A stretch of DNA of 64,000 nucleotides from Bacteroidota bacterium (GTDB lineage: Bacteria; Bacteroidota; Bacteroidia; Bacteroidales; Dysgonomonadaceae). This document shows, one piece after another, positions 33,254 to 43,021 of the stretch. The position numbers and the translations under genes are program-made. Below the pieces are notes generated by a model that saw nothing but the letters and a program-made list of their open reading frames with translations, ran no database searches and had not been told where the DNA came from. The stretch's first letter is position 1; every line of letters starts with the position of its first letter. The DNA lies in NCBI GenBank assembly GCA_023437305.1, contig JAEZGN010000016.1:1-64000 (forward strand), written 5' to 3'.

Positions 33254-35338
33254 CTAAGACTTATATTTCATTTCAAATATTGCTTTTAGCTCATTATCGA
33301 CCAAATTATCACCAACTTCATCAAAGGTCAAACGGAAGACACAGCCCTGTTTCCACTCAGAACATCCGTAAGCAGTTTTCCCTTTCAATATTTTACCGAC
33401 TTTGCACAACGGACAAGATAGAGGCTCGCTATTTTTTGGCTCGGTCTTCTTTTCTTTCTTAGGCTTTGGCGTTGTTTTTTTCTCAGCGCTTTTCTTCTCT
33501 TTCGCAAGTTTCTTTGTCGATTTTTCCTCTTCTTTTACGCCTTCTTGTATTGTAATAGTCGTTCCCCAATCATTTTTCACATTAGCGACAATTTCGATTA
33601 GCATTTGCTTCAGCTCATCAATAAACTGACGAGGATCGTACTCGCTTCGTTCTATCTGGCGCAACTTTTTTTCCCAGATTCCCGTCAGTTCGGCTGATTT
33701 GAGCAGCTCCTCTTTGATTGTACCAATAAGCTCAACCCCTGTTTGAGTAGCATACAGATTCTTTCGTTCCTTGCGGATATAATTCCGTTTAAACAGAGTT
33801 TCTATTATTGCTGCCCGTGTAGAAGGACGACCTATACCATTCTCTTTTAGGGCATCACGTAACTCGTCATCATCAACAAGTTTTCCGGCCGTTTCCATCG
33901 CCCGCAATAAAGTTGCTTCGGTATAATATTTAGGTGGCTGAGTCCACTTTTCGTTCAAGGCTGGGATATGAGGTCCCGATTCTCCTTTTTCAAAAGCAGG
34001 CAGTATGTTATCATCGGCATCCTCTTCTTTTTCATCCTGATTTTCTGCTTGCTTTTCAAATACTACTCGCCAGCCGGGTTCCAGAATTTGTTTGCCCGTT
34101 ACCTTAAATTCTATTTTATTTACTTCACCCAGCACGGTCGTTGTTGCTATTTTACAATTTGGATAAAAAGCTGAAATAAAACGCCTTGTTATAAGATCAT
34201 AAACCTTTTGTTCGTTACCTGCTATAGCATTCGCCCTTACACCTGTAGGTATAATAGCGTGGTGATCGGTGACTTTGCTGTTATCAAAAACCTTTTTTGA
34301 TTTCGGAATCTTTGCTGCTGCCAATAAAGGTTTCACAAGCTCTTCATAGCCACTTATTCCACGTAGGATAGCTGGAATTTTAGGATAAATATCATCACTA
34401 AGGAATGTAGTATCAACACGAGGATATGTCACCAGTTTCTTTTCATACAACGACTGTATCGTCTTTAATGTATCTTCTGCCGAGAATGCATACTTTTTAT
34501 TGCATTCCACCTGTAGAGCAGTAAGGTCAAACAAGCGTGGAGGTGCCTCCTCTCCTTTCTTTACGGAGACGTCCGTTACTTCAAAATCAGCTTGCTTTAT
34601 TTCTTCAAGAAACTTTTCACCTTCTTCTTTTACCAGAAACCGTCCTTTAGTTGCAGAAAATGTTGTTTCTCTATAAACTGTTTTTAACTCCCAGTAAGGC
34701 TCAGGCTTAAAGTTCTCAATCTCAAGCTGACGGTTGACAATTAGTGCCAATGTAGGTGTTTGCACTCGTCCGATAGACAGTACAGATCTATTTTGTCCAT
34801 ACTTTACAGTATATAACCGGGTTGCATTCATACCTAACAGCCAATCGCCTATTGCTCTGGACAATCCGGCTTCATAAAGCTTATCGAAGACCTGCTCTTC
34901 TTTAAGATTATTAAACCCTTCGCGTATAGAATCTTCTGTTAATGATGATATCCATAAACGTTTTACAGGAACTTTGCATTGAGCTTTTTGCAATACCCAA
35001 CGTTGAATTAGTTCTCCTTCCTGTCCAGCATCTCCACAGTTTATAACCTCAGCAGCTCGGGAGATTAAGGTTTCAATAACCGAGAATTGCTTCTTAACAC
35101 CATCATTATCAATAACCTTTATACCAAAACGAGGAGGAATCATTGGCAATACGAATAGAGACCATTTTTTCCACTCCTGGGTATATTCGTGAGGCTCTTT
35201 GAGCGTACAGAAGTGTCCGAAGGTCCATGTCACCTGATAGCCATTGCCCTCAAAATAACCGTCTTTACGAGCATTCGCTCCTAAAATATTTGCTATCTCT
35301 CTTGCAACACTTGGTTTTTCTGCAATACAAACCTTCAT
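33254..35338 (-). CDS. topB: DNA topoisomerase III
   Basis: This 694-residue type IA topoisomerase has a Toprim domain (N-terminal, with CGDAGQEGEL around 101-110) and the RVQTPTLALIVNRQ motif (191-204). The active-site Tyr305 lies in TYPRVDT. After the core comes a Lys-rich linker (about 615-650) and a C-terminal zinc-ribbon-like segment (CPLCKVG...YGCSEWKQGCVF). It relaxes and decatenates DNA through single-strand passage. An AAAGGAG stretch lies about 9-15 nt before the start codon. panB is 72 bp upstream on the same strand. Confidence 0.94.
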   Translation of the reverse strand: MKVCIAEKPSVAREIANILGANARKDGYFEGNGYQVTWTFGHFCTLKEPHEYTQEWKKWSLFVLPMIPPRFGIKVIDNDGVKKQFSVIETLISRAAEVINCGDAGQEGELIQRWVLQKAQCKVPVKRLWISSLTEDSIREGFNNLKEEQVFDKLYEAGLSRAIGDWLLGMNATRLYTVKYGQNRSVLSIGRVQTPTLALIVNRQLEIENFKPEPYWELKTVYRETTFSATKGRFLVKEEGEKFLEEIKQADFEVTDVSVKKGEEAPPRLFDLTALQVECNKKYAFSAEDTLKTIQSLYEKKLVTYPRVDTTFLSDDIYPKIPAILRGISGYEELVKPLLAAAKIPKSKKVFDNSKVTDHHAIIPTGVRANAIAGNEQKVYDLITRRFISAFYPNCKIATTTVLGEVNKIEFKVTGKQILEPGWRVVFEKQAENQDEKEEDADDNILPAFEKGESGPHIPALNEKWTQPPKYYTEATLLRAMETAGKLVDDDELRDALKENGIGRPSTRAAIIETLFKRNYIRKERKNLYATQTGVELIGTIKEELLKSAELTGIWEKKLRQIERSEYDPRQFIDELKQMLIEIVANVKNDWGTTITIQEGVKEEEKSTKKLAKEKKSAEKKTTPKPKKEKKTEPKNSEPLSCPLCKVGKILKGKTAYGCSEWKQGCVFRLTFDEVGDNLVDNELKAIFEMKYKS

Positions 35339-35410
35339 TTATTCTCAACTCCTTTTATAGATATTATAATATTTAATAGATCAGCTATACTCTGCAACAG
35401 AGATCACGCT

Positions 35411-36229
35411 CTAATAACTTTCGTTCTCATTCGGAAAATCAGAAGTCTTCACATCTTTGATATAATTCTGAACGGCTTGAGTCATTACAGAATGTAAATC
35501 TGCATAACGGCGTAAGAATTTAGGAGAGAAATTTTTATTTATTCCAAGCATATCATGTACCACCAAAACTTGTCCGTCGGCATGAGGTCCCGCTCCTATA
35601 CCTATGGTAGGAATTGATAGTTTTGACGTAACTTCTTTTGTCAGTTCGGCAGGAATTTTTTCTAATACGACACCAAAACAACCTACTTCCTGAAGTTTAA
35701 GAGCATCCTTTAGCAGTTTATCTGCTTCCGACTGGTCTTTTGCTCTGACATTATAAGTCCCATATTTATTTATAGATTGTGGCATAAGCCCTAAGTGCCC
35801 CATTACTGGAATACCGGCATCGATTATCTTCTTGATATCCGAGATGACTTCTTCACCACCTTCTACCTTAATAGCATCGGCTCCGGTTTCTTTCATCATG
35901 CGGATAGCATATTCCAGGGATTTTAATGGGTTACCTGACACTGTACCGAATGGCATATCAACAACAACGAGTGAGCGTTTAACTGCATTCATGACAGAAC
36001 GCCCATGATAAATCATTTGCTCCAATGTCATCGGAAGAGTAGTAACATTACCAACCATTACATTAGAGGCTGAGTCACCAACCAAAATAACATCCATTCC
36101 TGCCTGATCAATAATAGATGCCATTGAAAAATCGTACGCTGTAAGCATTGAAATTTTTTCGCCACGCTGTTTCATTTCTATCAGGCGGCGAGTAGTGACC
36201 TTGCGGTTATCTTCTGTGTATGTGGACAT
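35411..36229 (-). CDS. panB: 3-methyl-2-oxobutanoate hydroxymethyltransferase
   Basis: This 272-residue enzyme makes ketopantoate from ketoisovalerate and methylene-tetrahydrofolate, the first step of pantothenate synthesis. Family motifs are intact: ILVGDSASNVMVGNVTTLPMTL (metal and substrate loop), MPFGTVSGNP, VMGHLGLMPQS and GIGAGPHADGQVLVVHDMLG. The start is supported by a classical AAAGGAG Shine-Dalgarno box 4-5 nt before the ATG, which is uncommon in Bacteroidetes. It may be co-transcribed with topB. Confidence 0.96.
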   Translation of the reverse strand: MSTYTEDNRKVTTRRLIEMKQRGEKISMLTAYDFSMASIIDQAGMDVILVGDSASNVMVGNVTTLPMTLEQMIYHGRSVMNAVKRSLVVVDMPFGTVSGNPLKSLEYAIRMMKETGADAIKVEGGEEVISDIKKIIDAGIPVMGHLGLMPQSINKYGTYNVRAKDQSEADKLLKDALKLQEVGCFGVVLEKIPAELTKEVTSKLSIPTIGIGAGPHADGQVLVVHDMLGINKNFSPKFLRRYADLHSVMTQAVQNYIKDVKTSDFPNENESY

Positions 36230-36269
36230 AATCTCCTTTTTATAGTTAAAAATTATGGATTTAAAGACA

Positions 36270-36277
36270 CAAAGATA
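36270..36277 (-). promoter_or_regulatory. -7 box of panB
   Basis: On the minus strand TATCTTTG (36277-36270) lies 40 bp before the panB ATG. No TTTG stands at the expected upstream distance. Confidence 0.45.
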
Positions 36278-36437
36278 TGATTAAAGTATCAATTTAAAGG
36301 TTAATCTTACCGTGATATAATTTCCCTTTGTTAAAACAATGCAATTGCAGAATCATGTTAAGAGAGGAGAATATATGCTGCATACTCTTCTATTTTATGT
36401 ACTTATATGCTCATTGGTATCCCCCAATATTAAGCAT

Positions 36438-36472
36438 AAAAAAGCCGAATGTTTTTCACATCCGGCCTTTTC
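36438..36472 (-). terminator. Terminator of the TonB receptor operon
   Basis: On the minus strand GCCGGATGT pairs with ACATTCGGC (one G-U) around a GAAAA loop and is followed by TTTTTT. It lies 25 bp past the stop of the lipoprotein gene. Confidence 0.8.
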
Positions 36473-36496
36473 TCATTTTGAAAATTTCTGTTATTA

Positions 36497-38023
36497 TTAG
36501 TAAGTAGTGTTTTGAGGATCAAAGTTTGTCCATCCTTGCAACCAGTTATCATTGCTAGAGTCACTGGCAAAAGCACCAGAATAGGTTACTTTTGTGAAGA
36601 ATGAATCTGACAACGAAGTATTTGAGAAAGAAGCTAATCCAAGTACAGGGCTACCTGAAACAGGACCGTAGTTGGGATTACTTGCTTTACTGTTTGGTTG
36701 TTTCAATTTCAGGTCTGAAATACTAGTCAAAACCTTATTGTTGTTAGCTGTTAGTTTAAAGAATGTACTTGAGAATGATGCTTTTGTTTCGTCTGTTATA
36801 GATGTTCCATTGGTTGACAATTGGTCTGTCCATGTAGGCGATTGTTTGTTGATATCAGCACCAAGAACGTTCATCCCGGCAAAAACATTGTTCTGTAGTT
36901 TAAGAATGCCGTCTTCAGCCCATTTTTGAGTAGTTCCTTTTTGATTGTCTAATATTAAACCTACCGGATAGCCTGTTGCAACAGAGTTGAATAGATTCAA
37001 ACGAGAGTTGCGACGAATTTGTATTGCAGCTTGGAATACACCTAGTCTCGATCCATTGTTAGGATTTAGTCCATTACCTGTAATGTATTGAGTTGTATTA
37101 GCAAAATCTGTAGCTTGTCCGATTGGCCCGATTAGTGTTACATTGCTAAATACAGCTTTGGTATATGGCTCGTCTGTTGTACCATTTGCGTTGTTGTCTG
37201 ATTCGAAACCATTAGATAAAGATTGGTCTGCAATTTGAGGATTTCTAACACCTAAAAGGAATTGAAGATTACCGGAATATCCATTATCTGTATCAAAATC
37301 ATCGTCCCATCCGTGATATGCTACAAGGTATTTAGCATTTACAGTCCCGCCAAACCATTCGAAAGAGTCATCATTAGAATAAGATACTTGTACGTGGTCT
37401 ATTTGTGTGCCACGACCTACAGATCCCATTGTCAAACCATTGATCTCTTGGTCTGTAGCAAAAGGAAATCCGGCATATTCAATTCTCACATAGCTAATTA
37501 TACCAGAGTTGTCATTATCGTCATTACCACCATGTTTGGCATTTACCCCACCTTCTATTTGCATTCCATCTACGATATCGATATTATTTTTTGCTCTACC
37601 GCAAAGTATAATACCTCCCCAGTCTCCCGGCTTACGGCTTCCTGCCGCCTGATTAGAAGTAAATACGATAGGTGCAGACGCTGTTCCTTTGGCGATTAGC
37701 TTTCCGCCTCTTTTTGCTATAATTGCTGCTTTTGTATTTTTATCACCTTTGATAATAGTACCCGGCTCGATGGTCAGTGTAGCACCATCTTCGATATATA
37801 CCCAACCTTTCAGTACATAAGTACCTTTGGCTAGTGTATGGCTCTCTTTTATACTAAATTCCTGTTCACCATTACCGATTTCAGTACCATTGTTAAATAA
37901 GATCTGCTCTTTAGACGGATCTACTGTTGGCTCATCATCTGTATTATCAGAACAAGCTGATAGAATAGCAATAGATGCAACTAAAAATAATTTTCCAAAT
38001 AAATTTAATGTCTTCATATTCAT
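36497..38023 (-). CDS. Beta-helix-like lipoprotein partner of a TonB receptor
   Basis: This 508-residue protein has a lipoprotein signal (LSAC, Cys24) followed by an acidic tether (SDNTDDEPTVDPSKE). The body is rich in Asn, Gly and short beta segments (for example GWVYIEDGATLTIEPGTIIKGD), resembling a right-handed beta-helix. No catalytic motif is recognised. The gene lies 40 bp after the TonB receptor gene on the same strand and ahead of a terminator, so it is probably the surface lipoprotein of that uptake system. It is not a SusD homologue. Ligand unknown. Confidence 0.75.
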   Translation of the reverse strand: MNMKTLNLFGKLFLVASIAILSACSDNTDDEPTVDPSKEQILFNNGTEIGNGEQEFSIKESHTLAKGTYVLKGWVYIEDGATLTIEPGTIIKGDKNTKAAIIAKRGGKLIAKGTASAPIVFTSNQAAGSRKPGDWGGIILCGRAKNNIDIVDGMQIEGGVNAKHGGNDDNDNSGIISYVRIEYAGFPFATDQEINGLTMGSVGRGTQIDHVQVSYSNDDSFEWFGGTVNAKYLVAYHGWDDDFDTDNGYSGNLQFLLGVRNPQIADQSLSNGFESDNNANGTTDEPYTKAVFSNVTLIGPIGQATDFANTTQYITGNGLNPNNGSRLGVFQAAIQIRRNSRLNLFNSVATGYPVGLILDNQKGTTQKWAEDGILKLQNNVFAGMNVLGADINKQSPTWTDQLSTNGTSITDETKASFSSTFFKLTANNNKVLTSISDLKLKQPNSKASNPNYGPVSGSPVLGLASFSNTSLSDSFFTKVTYSGAFASDSSNDNWLQGWTNFDPQNTTY

Positions 38024-38063
38024 ATTATTAAAATGTATTACTTTCTGATTTATAATTTGTTTT

Positions 38064-40919
38064 CTAAAAAGAGTACCTAGCTGTTAATGATATATTTTGT
38101 CCGGTCTTAAATTCTTTTGTTGTTTGTTCTCTTTCGTGTGTATTACCTTCAGCATCTATGAACTTAGGAAATTGAGCGTACTTTACTTTTGCGGCAAGTA
38201 TATCTTTTACTGTTGCGTTTAGTTCAAAATGCTTCCCGAATTTTTTAGTTATAATAAAGTCTACCACGCTTCTTGGCATCTCATACATATCAGGAATATC
38301 ATTGTTCACAGAGCCACCTGAAGTAGTGGATACACGGCCAATACCAACTATACGTTTCCCAATTATATTATAGAGTGCAGTTGCATTAATGCCCAATTTT
38401 TCGTTCTGATAGAATATACCTGTATTTACCAGATAAGGAGATTGACCTTGCATAGGACGGTCGTAGTTGGCACTACTTCTTTCTTTAAACTTTACCTCAC
38501 TTTTTATCAAAGACCCGTTGAAGGTCAAAGAGAAGTTATTAAGCCCTATAAAGTCTAAACTTTTCTTTATATCCACTTCAACACCATAATTATTAGCCTT
38601 ATCCGCATTTTTGAAAGTATAGATATATGTTCCACCTCCATCGAGATAAGTCCATTCTATCGGATTAGTAAAGTTTTTGTAAAATAGAGCTACCGAGAAA
38701 ATTTCTGAGTTGGAAGGATAAAACTCATATCTTAAATCAAAATTATTGACATATGCAGGTTTTAAGTCAGGATTACCCGAAACAAAACTGAACAAATCGA
38801 AATCATAGTATGACGATGATGATATTTCTCTAAATTCTTGTCTGTTTGTAGATCGCCCATAAGCCAATCTGACTAAATGATCGTTAGATAAATTGTAAGA
38901 AGCATTCAAAGAAGGAAATATATCCGTATAGTTATAATCCGATGTTTTTGACTTATCTCCCGATATTGTTGTATAACTCTTCAATGACATTTTGTTGTGT
39001 TCTAAACGAACCCCGGTATAAATATTCAATTTATTTAGTGGAATATTGAAGCCTATATAGCTTGCAGCCTGCGTATTTGTTCCCGAATAATCATTTAATC
39101 GATCTGTATCATCATAAACATACAGCTTTGTCGCTCCATAGTTTTGAGGAATCAGCATCTGAGTATAAACATCTTTATATCCAAAGTCTTCATCCAGATT
39201 CTCAGGTATCCAGCGATATTTAAAATAGCGTGTATTATAATTCCGATCTCTATATTCTCCGTATACACCTGCCTTTATAGAAGGTTTAAATCCATTCTCA
39301 AAAGAGAAATCATGCGTATAATTGGCAGAAAAGGAATAATTATATTCGTTTAACTTGTTATAGTCACGTGTTATATCATTTTGATCGATTTGGTATTCCA
39401 TATAGTGTGCATCACCCGGATAGCCATTTTGCTCCCAGTTGATAATACGTCTGTCGGGTTGATTTCTATTGCTGTAAGAAAAGCCTAATACCCAATCTAA
39501 TTTGTCTTTCTCGGTCAAGGTGTGTTTCCCTGCAAATTGAGCAGAATAAGCAAGACGACTGCTATAGATATATTCTGCTTTTCGTTGCCCGTAGAAGCCA
39601 CTTGTATTCTGATATCCTTCGCGCTCAGTATATCTGTTTTTACCTATTTGGTTCAATATATTTCTAAACTCGAAATGGTGCTTATCGTTCGGCATATATA
39701 TCAGATTCGCCAAAGCTCCTACCCTTGCATCATTGTTGTACTGATTGTCTTTATATTTAAATGTAAAGTACGGTTTATCATTGTCCGAATCGTAGACTCC
39801 ATATCGGGAGTTTTCCATATCGGTAAAAGTCTTACTTGTATTGCTATAATTCAGAGCAGCTATGAGTCCCCACATACTATTGTTCGCTCCGGCATATTTT
39901 CGGTTGATAACAAAACCTAAACGCTGATCGGGTAATGGTTTCTTGTTTTTCACAAGCCAATCGTTATTGAATCCGTTTTGGGTAAGATCTGTTACTTGCT
40001 GAGAGTTATTATTATCGATACGACCCAATGAAAATGCATTCGAAAGACTTCTCATACCGTTATCAAATCCAAGGAAGTCCGTTGCACTACCTTTACTATA
40101 TTTAAAATCCTTAAATTGAGTTTGCGTATTTATACCCGCTCCGTAACTGAACTGTATTGAATTTTCATTCGGAATTCCTTTTGTCTCTACTTTAATAAAA
40201 CCTCCCGAAAAGTCAGCTGGCAACTCCGGTTGCGGAGATTTTACAATCATAATGTTTTCTATCTGTGAGCTTGGCAATATATCGAAAGAGAATGATCGGC
40301 TATCTGCTTCCGAGCTTGGTATAGCACTATTATTAACCCATACATTATTATATCTTTGAGAAAGACCTCTGGCTACAACAAATTTATCATCGATAATAGA
40401 TATGCCCGGAATACGTTTTATCACCTCCGATGCATCCCGATCCTGACTTTTTGCAATTTGCTGTGAGGATACTCCACTAACTACTGCATTCGACTTTCGT
40501 ATAGAACTCAGTAAAGACACTTCGGAATTTATACGTCCTAATGCTACAACATATACTTCGCCTAATGTATGCGATGCTTCTATCATGGGAATATCTACGA
40601 CAGTGGGCTCTCCTTTCTTGATCTCTACATCTGTAATTTCTAATGGTTGATATGAGATGTAAGACGTTACGAGGGTATATTTCCCCGGACTAAGCTTCAA
40701 TTCATACTTTCCATCTTCGTCAGAAATAGCACCTATTGTTGTGTTCTTAACAGAAATGGTAACTCCCGGTAGAGATTCTTTTGTTTTTGCATCTATAATA
40801 CTTCCGGTAAGAATGGTCTGACCCGAAAGTGTAGTTATTGATAATAATGCAAATACAAGCAACATTGATTTTAGTAAGTTGCGGTTCTTCTTTTTCACTG
40901 AATAGTCAATTTTAAACAT
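38064..40919 (-). CDS. TonB-dependent receptor with carboxypeptidase-like domain
   Basis: This 951-residue outer-membrane receptor has a signal peptide (ending LSITTLSGQ), a carboxypeptidase-regulatory-like beta domain (about 35-125) and a plug domain (about 140-250, with SEVIKRIPGISIIDDKFVVARG). A 22-strand-type barrel ends in LTARYSF with the terminal Phe. It should import a large or scarce ligand using TonB energy. No SusD follows; the next gene is a beta-helix-like lipoprotein. The ATG at 40919 was preferred over a TTG nine codons upstream. Confidence 0.9.
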   Translation of the reverse strand: MFKIDYSVKKKNRNLLKSMLLVFALLSITTLSGQTILTGSIIDAKTKESLPGVTISVKNTTIGAISDEDGKYELKLSPGKYTLVTSYISYQPLEITDVEIKKGEPTVVDIPMIEASHTLGEVYVVALGRINSEVSLLSSIRKSNAVVSGVSSQQIAKSQDRDASEVIKRIPGISIIDDKFVVARGLSQRYNNVWVNNSAIPSSEADSRSFSFDILPSSQIENIMIVKSPQPELPADFSGGFIKVETKGIPNENSIQFSYGAGINTQTQFKDFKYSKGSATDFLGFDNGMRSLSNAFSLGRIDNNNSQQVTDLTQNGFNNDWLVKNKKPLPDQRLGFVINRKYAGANNSMWGLIAALNYSNTSKTFTDMENSRYGVYDSDNDKPYFTFKYKDNQYNNDARVGALANLIYMPNDKHHFEFRNILNQIGKNRYTEREGYQNTSGFYGQRKAEYIYSSRLAYSAQFAGKHTLTEKDKLDWVLGFSYSNRNQPDRRIINWEQNGYPGDAHYMEYQIDQNDITRDYNKLNEYNYSFSANYTHDFSFENGFKPSIKAGVYGEYRDRNYNTRYFKYRWIPENLDEDFGYKDVYTQMLIPQNYGATKLYVYDDTDRLNDYSGTNTQAASYIGFNIPLNKLNIYTGVRLEHNKMSLKSYTTISGDKSKTSDYNYTDIFPSLNASYNLSNDHLVRLAYGRSTNRQEFREISSSSYYDFDLFSFVSGNPDLKPAYVNNFDLRYEFYPSNSEIFSVALFYKNFTNPIEWTYLDGGGTYIYTFKNADKANNYGVEVDIKKSLDFIGLNNFSLTFNGSLIKSEVKFKERSSANYDRPMQGQSPYLVNTGIFYQNEKLGINATALYNIIGKRIVGIGRVSTTSGGSVNNDIPDMYEMPRSVVDFIITKKFGKHFELNATVKDILAAKVKYAQFPKFIDAEGNTHEREQTTKEFKTGQNISLTARYSF

Positions 40920-41288
40920 ATATTTATTTGATATTTTACATTGCAAATCACTTACATTTTTGTTACAAGAGAACTACACCCTTAATAAGTTTAATTCAAG
41001 AAAACGTTTCATTTTAGTTACAGGAGACCAATATCAAACTAGCCAGCAGATTAGAGAGAAAGACGACCGATTTGCCTCCGTGTCATATACGAATAAAATT
41101 TATGAATTTTGTGAACAAACATTTCTTTTAAAGAATCTTCTTTATTCACAATTTTTTACCGTGACTAATATTTTTTTATCATATAGATATATTTTCATTA
41201 AGCACTATAAATCAAACATATAAAAATATATTAATTGATTAAATGAATGTTAACAAGCATTATTAATATATTTTTTAACAAAAAAAAT
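40920..41288. other. AT-rich divergent intergenic region
   Basis: This stretch lies between the TonB receptor and the TetR gene. No convincing gene or minus-strand promoter was found; an open frame at 40960-41223 starts with TTG and resembles no known protein. The TetR promoter and operator follow at 41289-41340. Confidence 0.5.
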
Positions 41289-41319
41289 ATTGCTTTCTTA
41301 AATTTTATCATGATCTTTG
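41289..41319 (+). promoter_or_regulatory. Promoter of the tetR-family gene
   Basis: ATTG (41289-41292) and GATCTTTG (41312-41319) are 19 bp apart. The palindromic operator begins 4 bp downstream, covering the probable transcription start. Confidence 0.5.
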
Positions 41320-41322
41320 CAA

Positions 41323-41340
41323 TGTGAACGATCGTTCACA
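41323..41340. promoter_or_regulatory. TetR-type operator O1, perfect 18-bp palindrome
   Basis: TGTGAACGATCGTTCACA is fully self-complementary. It lies 21 bp before the ATG of the TetR regulator and just after its -7 box, the classic place for autorepression. A diverged copy precedes the next operon (41998-42015). Confidence 0.85.
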
Positions 41341-41361
41341 CCTTTGATTTATAACTCAATA

Positions 41362-41979
41362 ATGAAATATAGTAGAGAATATATATTAAGGAGAGCCTTT
41401 GATGTTTTCATGAATAAAGGCTATGATAGTGCTTCAATATCTGTATTACAAGAAGAATTACAGATGTCTAGGGGTGCTTTGTATCGCTATTTTAAGAACA
41501 AAGAAGAGCTTTTTAATGCTGTAATTGATGAATATTTTTTTAAAATATTCGATAAATTGCAGCACAATATGGACAAGCATACCTACTCTTTAGAGAAGTT
41601 TATAGAGGTGATGCACAGACGACAAAAAATAGTTATAAATGCCTTCACCCGTGCCGGAGTTACTCACACTATTTTTCTAAATTATACCGCTCTTATGATA
41701 CAAGCAGGTAAACACTACCCAAATTTCCTGGAGCGTTTCAGAGTAATAAATAATCGGTCTCTGGAGTCATGGAAGGATGCTATACGCAACAGTATCAAGG
41801 CAAGAGAAATAAAAGAAGATGTAGACATTGATATTTTAGCAATCTTGTTTAACAATACAAGTGTAAAAGAAACTTCAGACAGGGATTGTGATGAATCTTC
41901 ATTCGCCATTAATGTAATGCAAGATATGAATCGGAGAATGGAAGTAATGCGTTATTTATATAGTCTAATAAAAGTATAG
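41362..41979 (+). CDS. TetR/AcrR-family transcriptional regulator
   Basis: This 205-residue protein has the N-terminal TetR HTH (about 3-50; AFDVFMNKGYDSASISVLQEELQMSRGALYRYFKNKEELF). A helical ligand-binding domain (about 60-205) has no recognisable specificity. The ATG at 41362 was chosen; an upstream TTG at 41317 would start before the operator. The operator lies between promoter and start codon, so autorepression is likely. It is followed by the phospholipase-LpxC operon, which has a related operator site. The ligand could be a fatty acid or lipid, by context only. Confidence 0.9.
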   Translation: MKYSREYILRRAFDVFMNKGYDSASISVLQEELQMSRGALYRYFKNKEELFNAVIDEYFFKIFDKLQHNMDKHTYSLEKFIEVMHRRQKIVINAFTRAGVTHTIFLNYTALMIQAGKHYPNFLERFRVINNRSLESWKDAIRNSIKAREIKEDVDIDILAILFNNTSVKETSDRDCDESSFAINVMQDMNRRMEVMRYLYSLIKV

Positions 41980-41997
41980 TTCTGATGAACAATGAAA

Positions 41998-42015
41998 TGT
42001 GAATGAATGTTCATT
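41998..42015. promoter_or_regulatory. TetR-type operator O2, diverged copy
   Basis: TGTGAATGAATGTTCATT matches the perfect operator O1 at 13 of 18 positions, including TGTGAA and GTTCA in the two arms. It lies just past the tetR stop and about 100 bp before the phospholipase gene. This suggests that the TetR protein also controls that operon. Confidence 0.6.
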
Positions 42016-42113
42016 ATAAAACAACAATATAGAAACATTAATAAGACAACAGCACGTAAATGAGAATTCATTTATTTATTCATCATTAGACAATTTATAA
42101 TACTAATCACCTC

Positions 42114-43019
42114 ATGCTAAAAAGCTATATATTCATAATACTCGTTATTTATTCAACTACCCTACTTGCTCAAAATGATACAGATTTGATGTATCTAGGT
42201 AACGATAGCATACGTCAGCAGTACGACAGTGCAATGAAGGATCCTCGCATTTTTCGTCCAAGGCATTTAGAAATATCCGAAAGGGATGCTATAAAAATGG
42301 CAGACCGAATGCCAGCATTCGCTGTATATAGAGATACTTATTTTGTTACGGGAATACCTTTGGATGAAAAAATTACAAAAAACACCGCTGATGTGACGTT
42401 CCAATTAAGTATAAGACAACGATTAACAAGAAGTATTTTACCTTTAAAATCGTTTTTGTATTTGACTTATACGCAAAAATCATTTTGGAATGTGTATGCT
42501 AAATCAAGTCCATTTAGAGACACGAACTATAATCCTGGAATAGGACTCGGAAAATATATATTATATAAAGACAGAGTAGTCGGAGCAGCTTTCCTTCAGT
42601 TGAAACATGAATCCAACGGACGTGATGAGGAAGAGTCCAGAAGTTGGAACTATCTAAGTTTATCAATGAAGTATTATTTCAATACTCGGTTCAATATTTC
42701 AGGAGAAGTTTGGATTCCATATGTCGACGGGGAAAACAATAAAGATCTGCTAGACTATAGAGGACTCGGATTTGTTTCGTTTAATTACACAAGTGATAAA
42801 CATCGCTGGTGGCTTTCGGCTGACATCAACCCCCGAAAAGGATGGGGTAATATTAATACAACCCTCACTGCTGCATTTAAAATGTCAGACAGGTCAAACC
42901 AGTACTTATTTGCTCGTTTCTACCAAGGGTATGGAGAAAGTCTGCTTGGCTACAATCAATATACAATGAATATAAGAGTAGGTATTTGTATAAAACCTAA
43001 TTTTTATAATTTCTTTTAA
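42114..43019 (+). CDS. pldA: Outer-membrane phospholipase A (PldA/OMPLA family)
   Basis: This 301-residue protein has a signal peptide (ending LLAQ) and a beta-barrel of OMPLA size. The catalytic signature is clear: KHESNGR with His165 and Ser167, then SRSWN with Asn179. The His-Ser-Asn spacing (2 and 12) equals E. coli OMPLA His142/Ser144/Asn156. The enzyme would hydrolyse phospholipids that reach the outer leaflet. It begins an operon (2 nt to the next gene) with a thioredoxin-like protein, a ketoacyl synthase, LpxC and DUF6132, behind a TetR operator. Confidence 0.9.
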   Translation: MLKSYIFIILVIYSTTLLAQNDTDLMYLGNDSIRQQYDSAMKDPRIFRPRHLEISERDAIKMADRMPAFAVYRDTYFVTGIPLDEKITKNTADVTFQLSIRQRLTRSILPLKSFLYLTYTQKSFWNVYAKSSPFRDTNYNPGIGLGKYILYKDRVVGAAFLQLKHESNGRDEEESRSWNYLSLSMKYYFNTRFNISGEVWIPYVDGENNKDLLDYRGLGFVSFNYTSDKHRWWLSADINPRKGWGNINTTLTAAFKMSDRSNQYLFARFYQGYGESLLGYNQYTMNIRVGICIKPNFYNFF

Positions 43020-43021
43020 AA

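Noticed and set aside
40960..41223. Open frame of 87 codons upstream of the TetR gene
   Set aside because: It begins with TTG, has no recognisable domain or signal, and lies in an AT-rich divergent spacer next to regulatory sites.
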